Shown here: positions 41,329 to 49,186 of the stretch, piece by piece
Layout: each line of letters opens with the position of its first letter
Numbering within the stretch: position 1 is the stretch's first letter
Assembly: GCF_041434935.1 (NCBI RefSeq)
Contig: NZ_CP107964.1
Span: 5,129,001 to 5,193,000, forward strand
Reading direction: 5' to 3'
Length of the DNA stretch: 64,000 nt
Source: Kitasatospora sp. NBC_00374
GTDB taxonomy: Bacteria > Actinomycetota > Actinomycetes > Streptomycetales > Streptomycetaceae
Notes under the pieces: generated by a model
Told to the model about the DNA's origin: nothing
Database searches by the model: none
What the model saw: only the letters and a program-made list of their open reading frames with translations
Position numbers and translations under genes: made by a program

Positions 41329-42129
41329 TCAACGCCCGAGGTAGACCGGCTTCTCCTTGGCGAGGAAGGCGCGCACCGCGATCCGGTGGTCCTCACTGTC
41401 CCCGGCCAGGGTCTGCAACTCGTCCTCCTTGTCGAGCAGTTCGCTCAGCGAGTGGTCGGCGCCGTAGCTGAGCGAGGCCTTGATGGCGCCGTACGCGACG
41501 GTCGGGCCCTCGGCGAGCTGCCGGGCGAACTCGCGTGCGGTGGCGGCCAGTTCGCCGGCCGGGACGACCCTGGTGGCCAGGCCCAGGCCGAGCGCCTCGT
41601 CCGCCTTCACGGTGCGCGGGAACATCAGCAGCTCGGTGGCGCGGGCGTGGCCGACCAGCCGGGGCAGCGTCCAGGAGGCGCCGGAGTCCGCGGTGAGGGC
41701 GATCCCGGCGAAGGCGGTGTTGAAGCCGGCCGTGTCCGCGACGATCCGGAAGTCGCAGGCGAAGGCGAGCGAGGCCCCGGCACCCGCGGCGACGCCGCCG
41801 ACCGCGGCCACGGTGGGCTTGCGCATCCCGGCGAGGGCGCGCACCAGCGGGTTGTAGTGCTCCGCCACGGTCTTCAGAGGGGCCTCTCCGGTCTCCTCGG
41901 CGCGCTTGAGCAGGCCGAGGTGCTCCTTGAGGTCCTGCCCGACGCAGAACGCCCGCTCGCCCGCTCCGGTCAGCAGCACCGCGCGGACGGCGGGGTCCTC
42001 CGCGGCCGCGGTCACGGTGTCACGCAGGGCGATCTTGGTGGGCACGTCCAGGGCGTTCATCGCCTCCGGCCGGTTGATCGTGATGACGGCCAGTCCGTTG
42101 TCGAGTTCGTACAGCACGGAGTCGGTCAT
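41329..42129 (-). CDS. Enoyl-CoA hydratase/isomerase family protein (PaaG-like)
   Basis: 266-residue crotonase-fold protein from ATG 42129. The CoA/oxyanion regions are visible: GERAFCVGQDLKEH (first oxyanion NH) and AAVGGVAAGAGASLAFACDFRIVAD (second). The ADSGASWTLPRLVG segment holds an Asp where PaaG-type isomerases have their catalytic acid, so isomerase activity (for example in phenylacetate or fatty-acid breakdown) is as likely as hydration. The neighbourhood gives no pathway context. Confidence 0.88.
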   Translation of the reverse strand: MTDSVLYELDNGLAVITINRPEAMNALDVPTKIALRDTVTAAAEDPAVRAVLLTGAGERAFCVGQDLKEHLGLLKRAEETGEAPLKTVAEHYNPLVRALAGMRKPTVAAVGGVAAGAGASLAFACDFRIVADTAGFNTAFAGIALTADSGASWTLPRLVGHARATELLMFPRTVKADEALGLGLATRVVPAGELAATAREFARQLAEGPTVAYGAIKASLSYGADHSLSELLDKEDELQTLAGDSEDHRIAVRAFLAKEKPVYLGR

Positions 42130-42321
42130 GGGCTGAGGGCTCCCGGATGTCGTGGGGCGGTCCTTGCACGGATGCCAGGCCAGCATGACGGAGTGCGGGC
42201 GGCCCTGGGGAGTGTGAGGTATCGCACCTCGCCGGAGCGGGTCGAACACCGTCCCGAGCGGCCCGGGACCGCTCCCGGGACGGCTCCGAGGGGCCTTCGG
42301 AGGCCGGTGCGGGGGGTGATG

Positions 42322-42352
42322 TTGGTCATTGGGGCGCTGCATGCGGGATAAT
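42322..42352 (+). promoter_or_regulatory. Candidate promoter for the DUF3117 gene
   Basis: TTGGTC (42322-42327) and GATAAT (42347-42352) with a 19-base spacer, about 80 bases before ATG 42434. The -10 element is close to consensus and lies in a local AT-rich patch; the spacer is slightly long. The rest of the 42130-42433 gap shows no gene. Confidence 0.45.
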
Positions 42353-42433
42353 GGCTTCCGATCAATGCGTTCGATACCGGCGGTGGACGGACTTCCGGTA
42401 CGGAGCTGCGCGGTTGCAGGAAGGGGAACGAGC

Positions 42434-42601
42434 ATGGCGGCCATGAAGCCGCGGACGGGTGACGGCCCGCTCGAGGTCACCAAAGAGGGGCGAGGCATCA
42501 TCATGCGCGTTCCGCTCGAAGGCGGTGGACGCCTGGTGGTGGAACTCACGCCTCAGGAGGCCGAAGAGCTGGGCGAGGCCCTGAAGAAGGTCTGCGACTG
42601 A
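42434..42601 (+). CDS. DUF3117 family protein
   Basis: 55-residue acidic/basic protein (AAMKPRTGDGPLEVTKEGRG ... LVVELTPQEAEELGEALKKV), an almost invariant small actinobacterial family. GGAAGGGGA precedes ATG 42434. Mycobacterial counterpart Rv1211 lies next to tagA, as here. Function unknown; no membrane helix or metal motif. Confidence 0.9.
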   Translation: MAAMKPRTGDGPLEVTKEGRGIIMRVPLEGGGRLVVELTPQEAEELGEALKKVCD

Positions 42602-42640
42602 CCTAGCGGGAGCTGCCCTCTTCTCCCGGAGCTGTGTGCG

Positions 42641-42669
42641 GGGCCCGCGTCCGAACCGGACGCGGGCCC
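42641..42669. terminator. Bidirectional terminator hairpin
   Basis: Perfect 13-bp stem (42641-42653 with 42657-42669), 3-base loop, then CTTCGC. Lies between the converging DUF3117 and O-methyltransferase genes. Confidence 0.82.
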
Positions 42670-42750
42670 TTCGCAGTGTCCTTGTCGCCGTCCCCTCGGC
42701 GCTCCCGTACGGATTTGGCCGGACTCGGCCGGCCGGTGCGGGCGGCGCTC

Positions 42751-43437
42751 TCAGCGCTTGACGGCGCAGAGCAGTCCGTCGCTGACCGGGAGCAGGGCGG
42801 GCAGCAGCCGGTCGCTGTCCCTGACCTCGCGGACCAGCTCGCGGACGGCGTGCGTCTGGGGGTCGTTGTGGTCGGGTTCCGCCAGTCGGCCCTCCTGGAA
42901 CACCCCTTCGAAACAGACCATCCCGCCCGGTCTCAGAAGGCGCAACGATTCTGCAAGGTAGTCCTGGGACTCGGCCGGGTCGCCGTCGCAGAACACCAGG
43001 TCGTACTGGCCGTCGGCGAGCCGCGGCAGCACGTCCAGCGCCCGGCCGGGGATGAACCGGGAGCGGTTCGCCGCGAAACCGGCCGCGTGGTACGCCTCCC
43101 GGGCGTACTGCTGGCGCACCGGCTCCGAGTCGACGGTGGTCAGCACTCCGTCCGGCCGCATCCCGCGCAGCAGGTAGACCCCCGATACGCCGGTGCCGGT
43201 GCCGATCTCCGCCACCGCCTTGGCGTCCAGCGCCGCGGCGATGAGCCGCAGGCAGGCGCCGCCGCTCGGCCCGATCGCCCGGATGCCGGTCCGCGCGGAC
43301 TGGGCCCGGGCGTAGGTCAGCACCGCGTCCTCGCCCACGTAGGTGTCCGCGAGGGCCGCGCGCGCGGGCCCGAAGTCGGTGATGGCTGCCTCTCCCCGAG
43401 CGGCTGATGCCGACCTGATGTCGACATTTTCAGCCAC
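42751..43437 (-). CDS. SAM-dependent O-methyltransferase (class I, caffeoyl-CoA OMT-like)
   Basis: 228 residues. The SAM-binding motif I is AVAEIGTGTGVSGVYLLRGM, followed by the acidic TTVDSE loop and YDLVFCDGDP (metal/SAM region) and RPGGMVCFEGV. The length fits the OMT_3 family, metal-dependent catechol-type methyltransferases. Divergent from the ECF sigma gene, as Rv1220c is from sigE in M. tuberculosis (from memory), so a link to envelope stress is possible but not shown. Confidence 0.87.
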   Translation of the reverse strand: MAENVDIRSASAARGEAAITDFGPARAALADTYVGEDAVLTYARAQSARTGIRAIGPSGGACLRLIAAALDAKAVAEIGTGTGVSGVYLLRGMRPDGVLTTVDSEPVRQQYAREAYHAAGFAANRSRFIPGRALDVLPRLADGQYDLVFCDGDPAESQDYLAESLRLLRPGGMVCFEGVFQEGRLAEPDHNDPQTHAVRELVREVRDSDRLLPALLPVSDGLLCAVKR

Positions 43438-43453
43438 AGACTACTGGCCGGGC

Positions 43454-43480
43454 GGGAACCGCGTTCGGCGACCGGCCGTT
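43454..43480 (+). promoter_or_regulatory. Candidate ECF-sigma promoter (GGGAAC-N18-GTT)
   Basis: GGGAAC at 43454-43459 and GTT at 43478-43480, 18 bases apart, as in actinobacterial ECF promoters of the SigR/SigE/SigH kind. It lies between the divergent O-methyltransferase gene and the ECF sigma gene, about 105 bases before the sigma start, suggesting autoregulation. Confidence 0.6.
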
Positions 43481-43594
43481 GTCCCATCACGGGAGCGGGC
43501 GATCCGAGTGCGCACCACCCGGCCGAGGCAGACAGGTTGCCCGGTCAAGGGGGCAGCCGGGCGCTCTTATCCAGAACTGACGGGTGAGGTGGAT

Positions 43595-44419
43595 ATGGTG
43601 GTGGCCCTGCTGGGCAGAAGAGCCGACCGAGGAGGTGTGGCCGAGGGCGACGTCCCTGTGCAGCGGCACGCCCGCGGCACCTCGTCGGCCCGTACGCCGA
43701 AGCCCGTGATGAACCAGTCTGTGCAAACCCCCCTGGACAAGTCGACCGCAGCCGACCACACGGTGGCCGAGGTCGCCGCCACGCGCGCGACCTTCGCAGA
43801 GGGGCCCGACGCGCAGGGCTGGACGCCGCCCAGCTGGGAGGAGATCGTCGAGGCGCACAGCGCCCGCGTCTACCGCCTGGCCTACCGCCTGACGGGCAAT
43901 CAGCACGACGCCGAGGACCTGACGCAGGAGGTCTTCGTCCGGGTCTTCCGTTCGCTGTCCACCTACACCCCCGGCACCTTCGAGGGCTGGCTGCACCGGA
44001 TCACCACCAACCTCTTCCTCGACATGGTCCGCCGACGCCAGCGGATCCGCTTCGACGCCCTCGGGGACGACGCCGCCGAGCGGCTGCCCAGCCGCGAGCC
44101 CAGCCCCGCCCAGCATTTCAGCGACACCCACTTCGACGCCGACGTCCAGCAGGCGCTGGACACCCTCGCGCCCGAGTTCCGCGCCGCCGTGGTCCTCTGC
44201 GACATCGAGGGCCTCTCGTACGAGGAGATCGCCGCCACCCTCGGCGTGAAGCTCGGCACCGTCCGCAGCCGGATCCACCGCGGCCGCTCGCACCTGCGGG
44301 CCGCGCTCAAGCACCGCGCCCCCGGCATCGCGCCCGGCCGGGCCCGTCGCGGCGGCTCCGAGGAGCCGCTGCCGGTCGGCGTCGCGCCGACCGGTGAGAG
44401 CGATCGGAGGGGCTCGTGA
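43595..44419 (+). CDS. sigE: ECF RNA polymerase sigma factor, SigE-like
   Basis: 274 residues from ATG 43595 (GAGGT 5 bases upstream). A variable N-terminal extension of about 80 residues precedes sigma region 2 (ARVYRLAYRLTGNQHDAEDLTQEVFVRVFRSL) and region 4 (LSYEEIAATLGVKLGTVRSRIHRGRSHLR), joined by an acidic linker. ATG near 43709 or GTG 43637 would shorten the extension. Coupled by GTGA overlap to its anti-sigma factor. Orthologues in mycobacteria respond to envelope stress; the symbol refers to that lineage, not to S. coelicolor SCO3356. Confidence 0.9.
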   Translation: MVVALLGRRADRGGVAEGDVPVQRHARGTSSARTPKPVMNQSVQTPLDKSTAADHTVAEVAATRATFAEGPDAQGWTPPSWEEIVEAHSARVYRLAYRLTGNQHDAEDLTQEVFVRVFRSLSTYTPGTFEGWLHRITTNLFLDMVRRRQRIRFDALGDDAAERLPSREPSPAQHFSDTHFDADVQQALDTLAPEFRAAVVLCDIEGLSYEEIAATLGVKLGTVRSRIHRGRSHLRAALKHRAPGIAPGRARRGGSEEPLPVGVAPTGESDRRGS

Positions 44420-45342
44420 ACGGCGGCGGCCCGACCGACGCCGGCCGCGGACGACGCGGGGCGGGCCGGGCCCTGCTGGGCCGGCGCGGTGAGGACCAGA
44501 CCATTGGGCTGCGCCCCGTCCCCGGGCGGTCCGCCGAGCCCGCCGCGGACGAGCACCACCTGGGCGACCGGCTCTCCGCCTACCTGGACGGCGAGCTCGG
44601 CCACGACTCCCGCGAGCGCGTCCAGGCGCACCTGGCGACCTGCCCCGAGTGCCTCGCCGAGGCCGACGAGGGCCGCGCCGTCAAGCACCTCCTGACGCGG
44701 ACGGGCACTCCTGCCCCGTCCTCGATGCTGATGTCCCGGCTGATGGCCGTCGCCGCCCTGCCGGACGGCGAGCACGGTGACGGCCCCGGGCCGGGCGGCG
44801 GGATCACCGCCCCGGCACCCGAGGCCGCCGGCACGCTCGGCGGCAGCCGGCTGACGGGCGGCTCCTTCGGCCGCGGCGCGGGCTCGTCCTTCGGCGGCGG
44901 CGCGCTCGGCGCGCAGGCCCCGATACCGGGTGTCGACCCCCGCGCGGAGCGCCCCGGCCCGCTGCCCTTCGGCGCCGCGCGGCGCGGCGTCCTGCCGTCG
45001 GTGCGGCCGCTGGCCGCCGCGGCCGAGGCCCCGGTACTCCGTTCGGCCGCTCCGTTCGGCCGCCGGTTCGTCTTCGCCGCCGCCGGGGCCTTCTCGGTGG
45101 CCGCCGTCACGCTCGGCGGGGTCGGCAGCAGCCTCACAGGCGCGGCCGACGAGCAGCACAGCACCACGGTCACCCCCGTCCGCAGCCCCGGCTCCGGGGC
45201 GGTCCTGCCGGTCACCGCGGAACTGCCGGTGGACTACCCGATGCACCGGGTGCTCACCTCCCCGTCCCCCGGGGCCCAGCAGCAGCGCCCCGCCCAGTCG
45301 GGCGCCACCCCGGTGGGCTACCCGAACCAGCCCCTGCGCTGA
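44416..45342 (+). CDS. Zinc-binding anti-sigma factor (RseA-like), membrane-anchored
   Basis: 308 residues from GTG 44416 with GGAGGGG before it. The N-terminal zf-HC2 anti-sigma domain (LSAYLDGELGHDSRERVQAHLATCPECL) contains the His72-x3-Cys76-x2-Cys79 zinc motif, preceded by an acidic stretch. A Gly/Ala/Pro-rich middle leads to one membrane helix (FVFAAAGAFSVAAVTLGGVGSSL, about 215-240) and a short outside tail. It should hold the sigma factor at 43595 inactive. The low-complexity middle is longer than in mycobacterial RseA. Confidence 0.85.
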   Translation: MNGGGPTDAGRGRRGAGRALLGRRGEDQTIGLRPVPGRSAEPAADEHHLGDRLSAYLDGELGHDSRERVQAHLATCPECLAEADEGRAVKHLLTRTGTPAPSSMLMSRLMAVAALPDGEHGDGPGPGGGITAPAPEAAGTLGGSRLTGGSFGRGAGSSFGGGALGAQAPIPGVDPRAERPGPLPFGAARRGVLPSVRPLAAAAEAPVLRSAAPFGRRFVFAAAGAFSVAAVTLGGVGSSLTGAADEQHSTTVTPVRSPGSGAVLPVTAELPVDYPMHRVLTSPSPGAQQQRPAQSGATPVGYPNQPLR

Positions 45343-45354
45343 GACCGGCCCGCG

Positions 45355-45401
45355 GGCCCGCCCTGCTCCGGCGGGCCGGCCACCGGTGGTCTTCACCACC
45401 G
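45355..45401 (+). terminator. Two small hairpins after the anti-sigma gene (attenuator-like)
   Basis: An 8-bp stem (45355-45362 with 45370-45377) is followed by a 7-bp stem with a 4-base loop (45384-45390 with 45395-45401), between the anti-sigma gene and tatB. Either or both could give partial termination. Confidence 0.4.
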
Positions 45402-45436
45402 CTTCATCCGCGGTGGGGCATGGACCGGCCGGTGGC

Positions 45437-45451
45437 CATTACGCTGTAATG
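45437..45451. promoter_or_regulatory. Palindrome CATTAC-GCT-GTAATG upstream of tatB
   Basis: Perfect 6-bp arms around 3 bases in an otherwise very GC-rich gap, 60 bases before the tatB start. It includes TACGCT, a possible -10 element, so it could be an operator over a tatB promoter. Confidence 0.4.
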
Positions 45452-45510
45452 ACCGTTGTCCCTGTCCGCAGAGCTCATCGGGTTCGTTCAACAGGAGCTG
45501 GGGAGCTTAC

Positions 45511-45933
45511 GTGTTCACAGACATAGGCCCACTGGAGGTCATCACCCTGCTCGTGATGGCCGTGGTGGTCTTCGGGCCGGACAAGCTTCCGAAGCTCATC
45601 CAGGACACCATGGGGTTCGTCCGCAAGATCCGGTCGTTCGCGGACAGCGCCAAGGAGGACATCCGCAGCGAGCTCGGACCGGACTTCAAGGACTTCGAGT
45701 TCCAGGACCTCCACCCGAAGACCTTCGTCCGCAAGCAACTGCTCGGCAGCACCGAGGACCCCCTGGGGTTCAAGGAGCTCAAGGACGGCCTGGACCTCAA
45801 GTCCGCGCTGAACGACGAGCCCGCCGGCGCGGCCGCGGCCGCCGCCACCCCCGCCGCCGCCAACCTGAGCAAGGCCGTCGGCACCCCGCTGGCCGCCGAC
45901 GAGCGGCCGCCGTTCGACCCCGACGCCACCTGA
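45511..45933 (+). CDS. tatB: Sec-independent protein translocase subunit TatB
   Basis: 140 residues from GTG 45511 with GGGGAG 5 bases upstream. The short periplasmic N-terminus, single helix (PLEVITLLVMAVVVFG) and FGPDKLPKLIQD hinge define the TatA/B family; the long amphipathic region and Ala-rich tail fit TatB rather than TatA. It forms the TatBC receptor for folded proteins with twin-arginine signals. Downstream of a SigE-type cassette as in other actinomycetes. Confidence 0.93.
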   Translation: MFTDIGPLEVITLLVMAVVVFGPDKLPKLIQDTMGFVRKIRSFADSAKEDIRSELGPDFKDFEFQDLHPKTFVRKQLLGSTEDPLGFKELKDGLDLKSALNDEPAGAAAAAATPAAANLSKAVGTPLAADERPPFDPDAT

Positions 45934-46081
45934 CCGACCCGACCGGCCGTGTACTCGCGCCCCGCCCCGCCGCCCGGCTGAGCGGGGCACAGCCGTGTCC
46001 GCCGCTATTGTGCTGAATGCCGCGGGGGGCGCCGGGATGGAGCGCGCCGCGGTCGGACACAGTTGTGGAGGAGGCGGCCGG

Positions 46082-46798
46082 ATGGACGCGAGGAGTGGTG
46101 CGGTGGGGACGGCCCCGGCGGGGGAGCCCGGTACGCCCCCGGCCGGGCCGCAGCGCCCGGTGACGGGCAGGAAGGCGGCGGCCGCTCCGGTCGACCCGCT
46201 GGCGCCGTACCTGGCGGCCGACTTCCCCTGGTACGGCCTGGACGACGGCTGGACCGGCCGCCGGTGGCTCGGCCAGGTCGGCGCCGGCCCCGGCGCGAGG
46301 CCCGGACCGCAGAACGAGGGCGCGGACTACGGCTCGCTGGGCCACGGTGACGAGCCGGCCAAGCAGCCGGAGGCCCGGGACGTCCGGCGCTTCGCCGTGG
46401 TGGTCACGGTCGCCCGCAGGCCGGGGCGCCGCAGCGCGGACAACACCGGCACCCTGGAAGCCACCTCGGCCTCCTCGGCGGCCTGGCTGGCCGGCTCCGG
46501 CCTGCTCGCCTCGACCTGGCCCGGCCAGCTGGACCGCACCCTGCGCCAGGACTGGCTCGACCAGCAGTCCAACCTCGCCTGGGACCTCGCCGACGACCTC
46601 GACGGCCCCGGCTGGTCCTCGCTCACCCTTCCGGTGAACGGCCTGCCGCAGCCCTTCCGCTACCGGGAGTCCGAGTACGGCTGGGTGCTGGCGGGCGAGG
46701 CACCCGGGGTCCTGCTCGGCGCGTACGGGCGCGGGGTCAGCGCCTACGGCGTGGGCTTCGGGGCACTCCCGGACCTCTCGGGCTACCAGGGTCGCTGA
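46082..46798 (+). CDS. Conserved hypothetical protein
   Basis: 238 residues from ATG 46082, chosen over an earlier ATG (45995) because GGAGGAGG stands 7 bases before it. Pro/Ala-rich N-terminus of about 40 residues, then a globular part with AADFPWYGLDDGWTGRRWLGQ, a VRRFAVVVTVARRPGR strand and an aromatic C-terminus (FRYRESEYGWVLAGE ... LLGAYGRGVSAYG). No signal peptide, helix or catalytic motif. I do not recognise the family. It lies between tatB and mrp. Confidence 0.72.
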   Translation: MDARSGAVGTAPAGEPGTPPAGPQRPVTGRKAAAAPVDPLAPYLAADFPWYGLDDGWTGRRWLGQVGAGPGARPGPQNEGADYGSLGHGDEPAKQPEARDVRRFAVVVTVARRPGRRSADNTGTLEATSASSAAWLAGSGLLASTWPGQLDRTLRQDWLDQQSNLAWDLADDLDGPGWSSLTLPVNGLPQPFRYRESEYGWVLAGEAPGVLLGAYGRGVSAYGVGFGALPDLSGYQGR

Positions 46799-46888
46799 GA
46801 CCCCGTCAGGGGGCCCTCGCGGGGCAGCCGGGGCGACCTGCCAAACCCGCGGCCGGAGGATTGCGCGGGCGGGGGCCCCGACGGTGTC

Positions 46889-47335
46889 ATGGGGCCCATG
46901 GCGCAGCGACCTCCTCGACCCACGCTCAAGCAGCGATTCGGCCCGCACCCGGTGGGCGGGCCGCGCACGATCCGGCAACGTCTGAACCGGTCCGCGACGG
47001 ACTCCGGTTGGCCCCTGCTCACGGTCAACATCGCGACGTACGCCCTGTTCGCCGGCTACGCGCTGGACCGTGCGCTCGCCGGCTCGGTGCTGTTCCCGGT
47101 GCTCGGCGCGGCCTTCACGCTGGGCTTCGTCCGCACCGCGTACGTGATGCTCCACGTGGCCCGCACCGCGGCCGCCCGGTCCGCCGCCACCCGCCCCGCG
47201 GCCGCCCGGGCGCCCCGGGTCACCCCGGCCGCCCCCGCCCGGATCGCCGCGCTCCGGCCGGTGAACGCCGAAGCGGCCCCGGGACACGGAGTCCCGGGGC
47301 CGCCTCAGATTCCTGCGGAGCGGATGGCCGCCTGA
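46889..47335 (+). CDS. Small membrane protein, unknown
   Basis: 148 residues from ATG 46889 (ATG 46898 is an equal candidate; no ribosome site is visible). A basic N-terminus (RPTLKQRFGPHPVGGPRTIRQRLNR) is followed by two hydrophobic segments (WPLLTVNIATYALFAGYAL; VLFPVLGAAFTLGFVRTAYVML) and an Ala/Arg/Pro-rich tail. The last ~20 codons are formed by a terminator hairpin (47274-47304) shared with converging mrp, so the C-terminus may be an extension through that element. Function unknown. Confidence 0.65.
   Translation: MGPMAQRPPRPTLKQRFGPHPVGGPRTIRQRLNRSATDSGWPLLTVNIATYALFAGYALDRALAGSVLFPVLGAAFTLGFVRTAYVMLHVARTAAARSAATRPAAARAPRVTPAAPARIAALRPVNAEAAPGHGVPGPPQIPAERMAA
47274..47304. terminator. 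Bidirectional terminator hairpin inside a gene's 3' end
   Basis: Perfect 13-bp stem (47274-47286 with 47292-47304), 5-base loop, 33 bases past the mrp stop and lying within the last codons of the plus-strand membrane-protein gene. Confidence 0.75.
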
Positions 47336-47336
47336 G

Positions 47337-48497
47337 TCAGAACTTGTTCTTCGGGGTCAGCCCCAGCGAGAGGCCGGACAGGCCGCGCTGGCGGCCGCCG
47401 AGCTTGCCGGCCACGGTGCGCAGGGCGGCGGCGGCCGGGGAGTCGGGGGCGGCCAGGACGACCGGGCGGCCGTCGTCGCCGCCCTCGCGCAGCCGGACGT
47501 CGATCGGGATCGAGCCGAGCACCGGCACGGTGGCGCCGACCGAGCGGGTCAGCGCGTCGGCGACGGTCTGGCCGCCGCCGGTGCCGAAGACGTCGATCAT
47601 CTCGTCGCAGTGCGGGCAGGGCATGCCCGACATGTTCTCGATCACGCCGACGATCTTCTGGTGGGTCTGCAGCGCGATGGTGCCGGCCCGCTCGGCCACC
47701 TCGGCGGCGGCCATCTGCGGGGTGGTGACGATCAGGATCTCGGCGTTCGGCACCAGCTGGGCCACCGAGATGGCGATGTCGCCGGTGCCGGGCGGCAGGT
47801 CGAGCAGCAGCACGTCCAGGTCGCCCCAGTAGACGTCGGCGAGGAACTGCTGCAGCGCGCGGTGGAGCATCGGGCCGCGCCACACCACCGGGGCGTTGCC
47901 CGGGGTGAACATGCCGATCGAGATGACCTTCACGCCGTTCGCCGACGGCGGCATGATCATGTCCTGGACCTGGGTCGGGCGGCCCTCGACGCCGAGCATC
48001 CGCGGCACGCTGTGGCCGTAGATGTCCGCGTCCACGACGCCGACCTTCAGGCCGTCGGCGGCCATCGCGGCGGCCAGGTTGACCGTCACGGACGACTTGC
48101 CGACGCCGCCCTTGCCGGAGGCCACCGCGTACACCCGGGTCAGCGTGCCGGGCTTGGCGAAGGCGATCTCGCGTTCGGGGGCGCCGCCGCGCAGCAGCTG
48201 GGAGAGCTCCTTGCGCTGCTCGTCGCTCATCACGTCGAGCTCGACCTCGACACCCGTCACCCCGGGCACCCGGCCGACGGCCTCGGTGACCCGGTTGGTG
48301 ATGGTCTCGCGCATCGGGCAGCCGGAGACGGTCAGGTAGACCGCGACGCGCACCGCGCCGTCGGCGGCGATGTCGACGGATTTCACCATCCCGATCTCGG
48401 TGATCGGACGGTTGATCTCCGGGTCGTGCACCGTCGCCAGGGCCTTGCGTACGGACTCCTCCGTCACGCCGGCCGCAACCTCTGTCTCGTTGGCCAT
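47337..48497 (-). CDS. mrp: Mrp/NBP35 family iron-sulfur cluster carrier ATPase
   Basis: 386 residues from ATG 48497; an upstream open stretch is not coding. The N-terminal MIP18/DUF59 domain (VRKALATVHDPEINRPITEIGM ... SGCPMRETI, about residues 12-90) is followed by the P-loop ATPase with deviant Walker A SGKGGVGKSS (about 127-136), VGVVDADIYGHS and the CxxC motif in MPCPHCDE that holds a bridging cluster between dimers. It delivers Fe-S clusters to target proteins in the cytosol. Family length and motifs are normal. Confidence 0.94.
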   Translation of the reverse strand: MANETEVAAGVTEESVRKALATVHDPEINRPITEIGMVKSVDIAADGAVRVAVYLTVSGCPMRETITNRVTEAVGRVPGVTGVEVELDVMSDEQRKELSQLLRGGAPEREIAFAKPGTLTRVYAVASGKGGVGKSSVTVNLAAAMAADGLKVGVVDADIYGHSVPRMLGVEGRPTQVQDMIMPPSANGVKVISIGMFTPGNAPVVWRGPMLHRALQQFLADVYWGDLDVLLLDLPPGTGDIAISVAQLVPNAEILIVTTPQMAAAEVAERAGTIALQTHQKIVGVIENMSGMPCPHCDEMIDVFGTGGGQTVADALTRSVGATVPVLGSIPIDVRLREGGDDGRPVVLAAPDSPAAAALRTVAGKLGGRQRGLSGLSLGLTPKNKF

Positions 48498-48553
48498 GCC
48501 TTGATGGTACGGCGCGGCGCGGGGCACCCGACGCCCCAGTAACGTGCCGCCGG

Positions 48554-49186
48554 TCACAGCACCTCGGAGGTGTCCCGCCGTTCGTCCAGCTCCTTGAGCA
48601 GCGACTGCAGTTCGGAGCGGAGGAAGTCCCGGGTGGCCACCTCGCCGAGACCCTGCCGCAGGGCCGCGACCTCCCGGGTCAGGTACTCCGTGTCGGCGAT
48701 GTTGCGGTCGCTGCGGGCGCGGTCCTGTTCCATGTTGACCCGGTCCCGGTCGTCCTGGCGGTTCTGCGCCAGCAGGATCAGCGGCGCCGCGTAGGAGGCC
48801 TGCAGCGAGAGCATCAGGGTCAGGAAGATGAAGGGGTAGTCGTCGAAGTGCACCTTGTCCGGAAGGAGGGTGTTCCAGATCACCCACATCAGGACCACGA
48901 CCGTCATCCAGACGATGAACCGGCCGGTGCCGAGGAAGCGGGCGATCCGCTCGGAGAGCTTGCCGAACGCCTCCGGGTCGTACGTCGGCAGGGTGATCAG
49001 GCCCGGCCGGCCGGTGCGCGGCTGGTCCAGCCGGGCCCGGGCGGAGCTGCCGCCGGTGCTCTCGGTGCGCTGCATCCGGCTGCGTTCCCTGGTCCGCAGG
49101 TCGCGCAGCTGCCGCAGCTGGCGCAGGTCGCCCTGGAGCCGCTGGCGTGGACTGTCCTCGCGCCGGCCCTTCCGGTCAGCGTCCAC
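48554..49186 (-). CDS. DUF1003 family membrane protein
   Basis: 210 residues from GTG 49186. A charged N-terminal stretch (about 1-75, QRLQGDLRQLRQLRDLRTRER) precedes the DUF1003 core with two membrane helices (FIVWMTVVVLMWVIWNTLL; YPFIFLTLMLSLQASYAAPLIL) and the conserved QNRQDDRDR segment, then a coiled-coil tail. It overlaps the end of the MgtE-N/CBS gene by 11 bp, so the two are probably co-translated. A pairing with an MgtE-N protein is also found in mycobacteria (from memory). Function unknown. Confidence 0.86.
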   Translation of the reverse strand: MDADRKGRREDSPRQRLQGDLRQLRQLRDLRTRERSRMQRTESTGGSSARARLDQPRTGRPGLITLPTYDPEAFGKLSERIARFLGTGRFIVWMTVVVLMWVIWNTLLPDKVHFDDYPFIFLTLMLSLQASYAAPLILLAQNRQDDRDRVNMEQDRARSDRNIADTEYLTREVAALRQGLGEVATRDFLRSELQSLLKELDERRDTSEVL

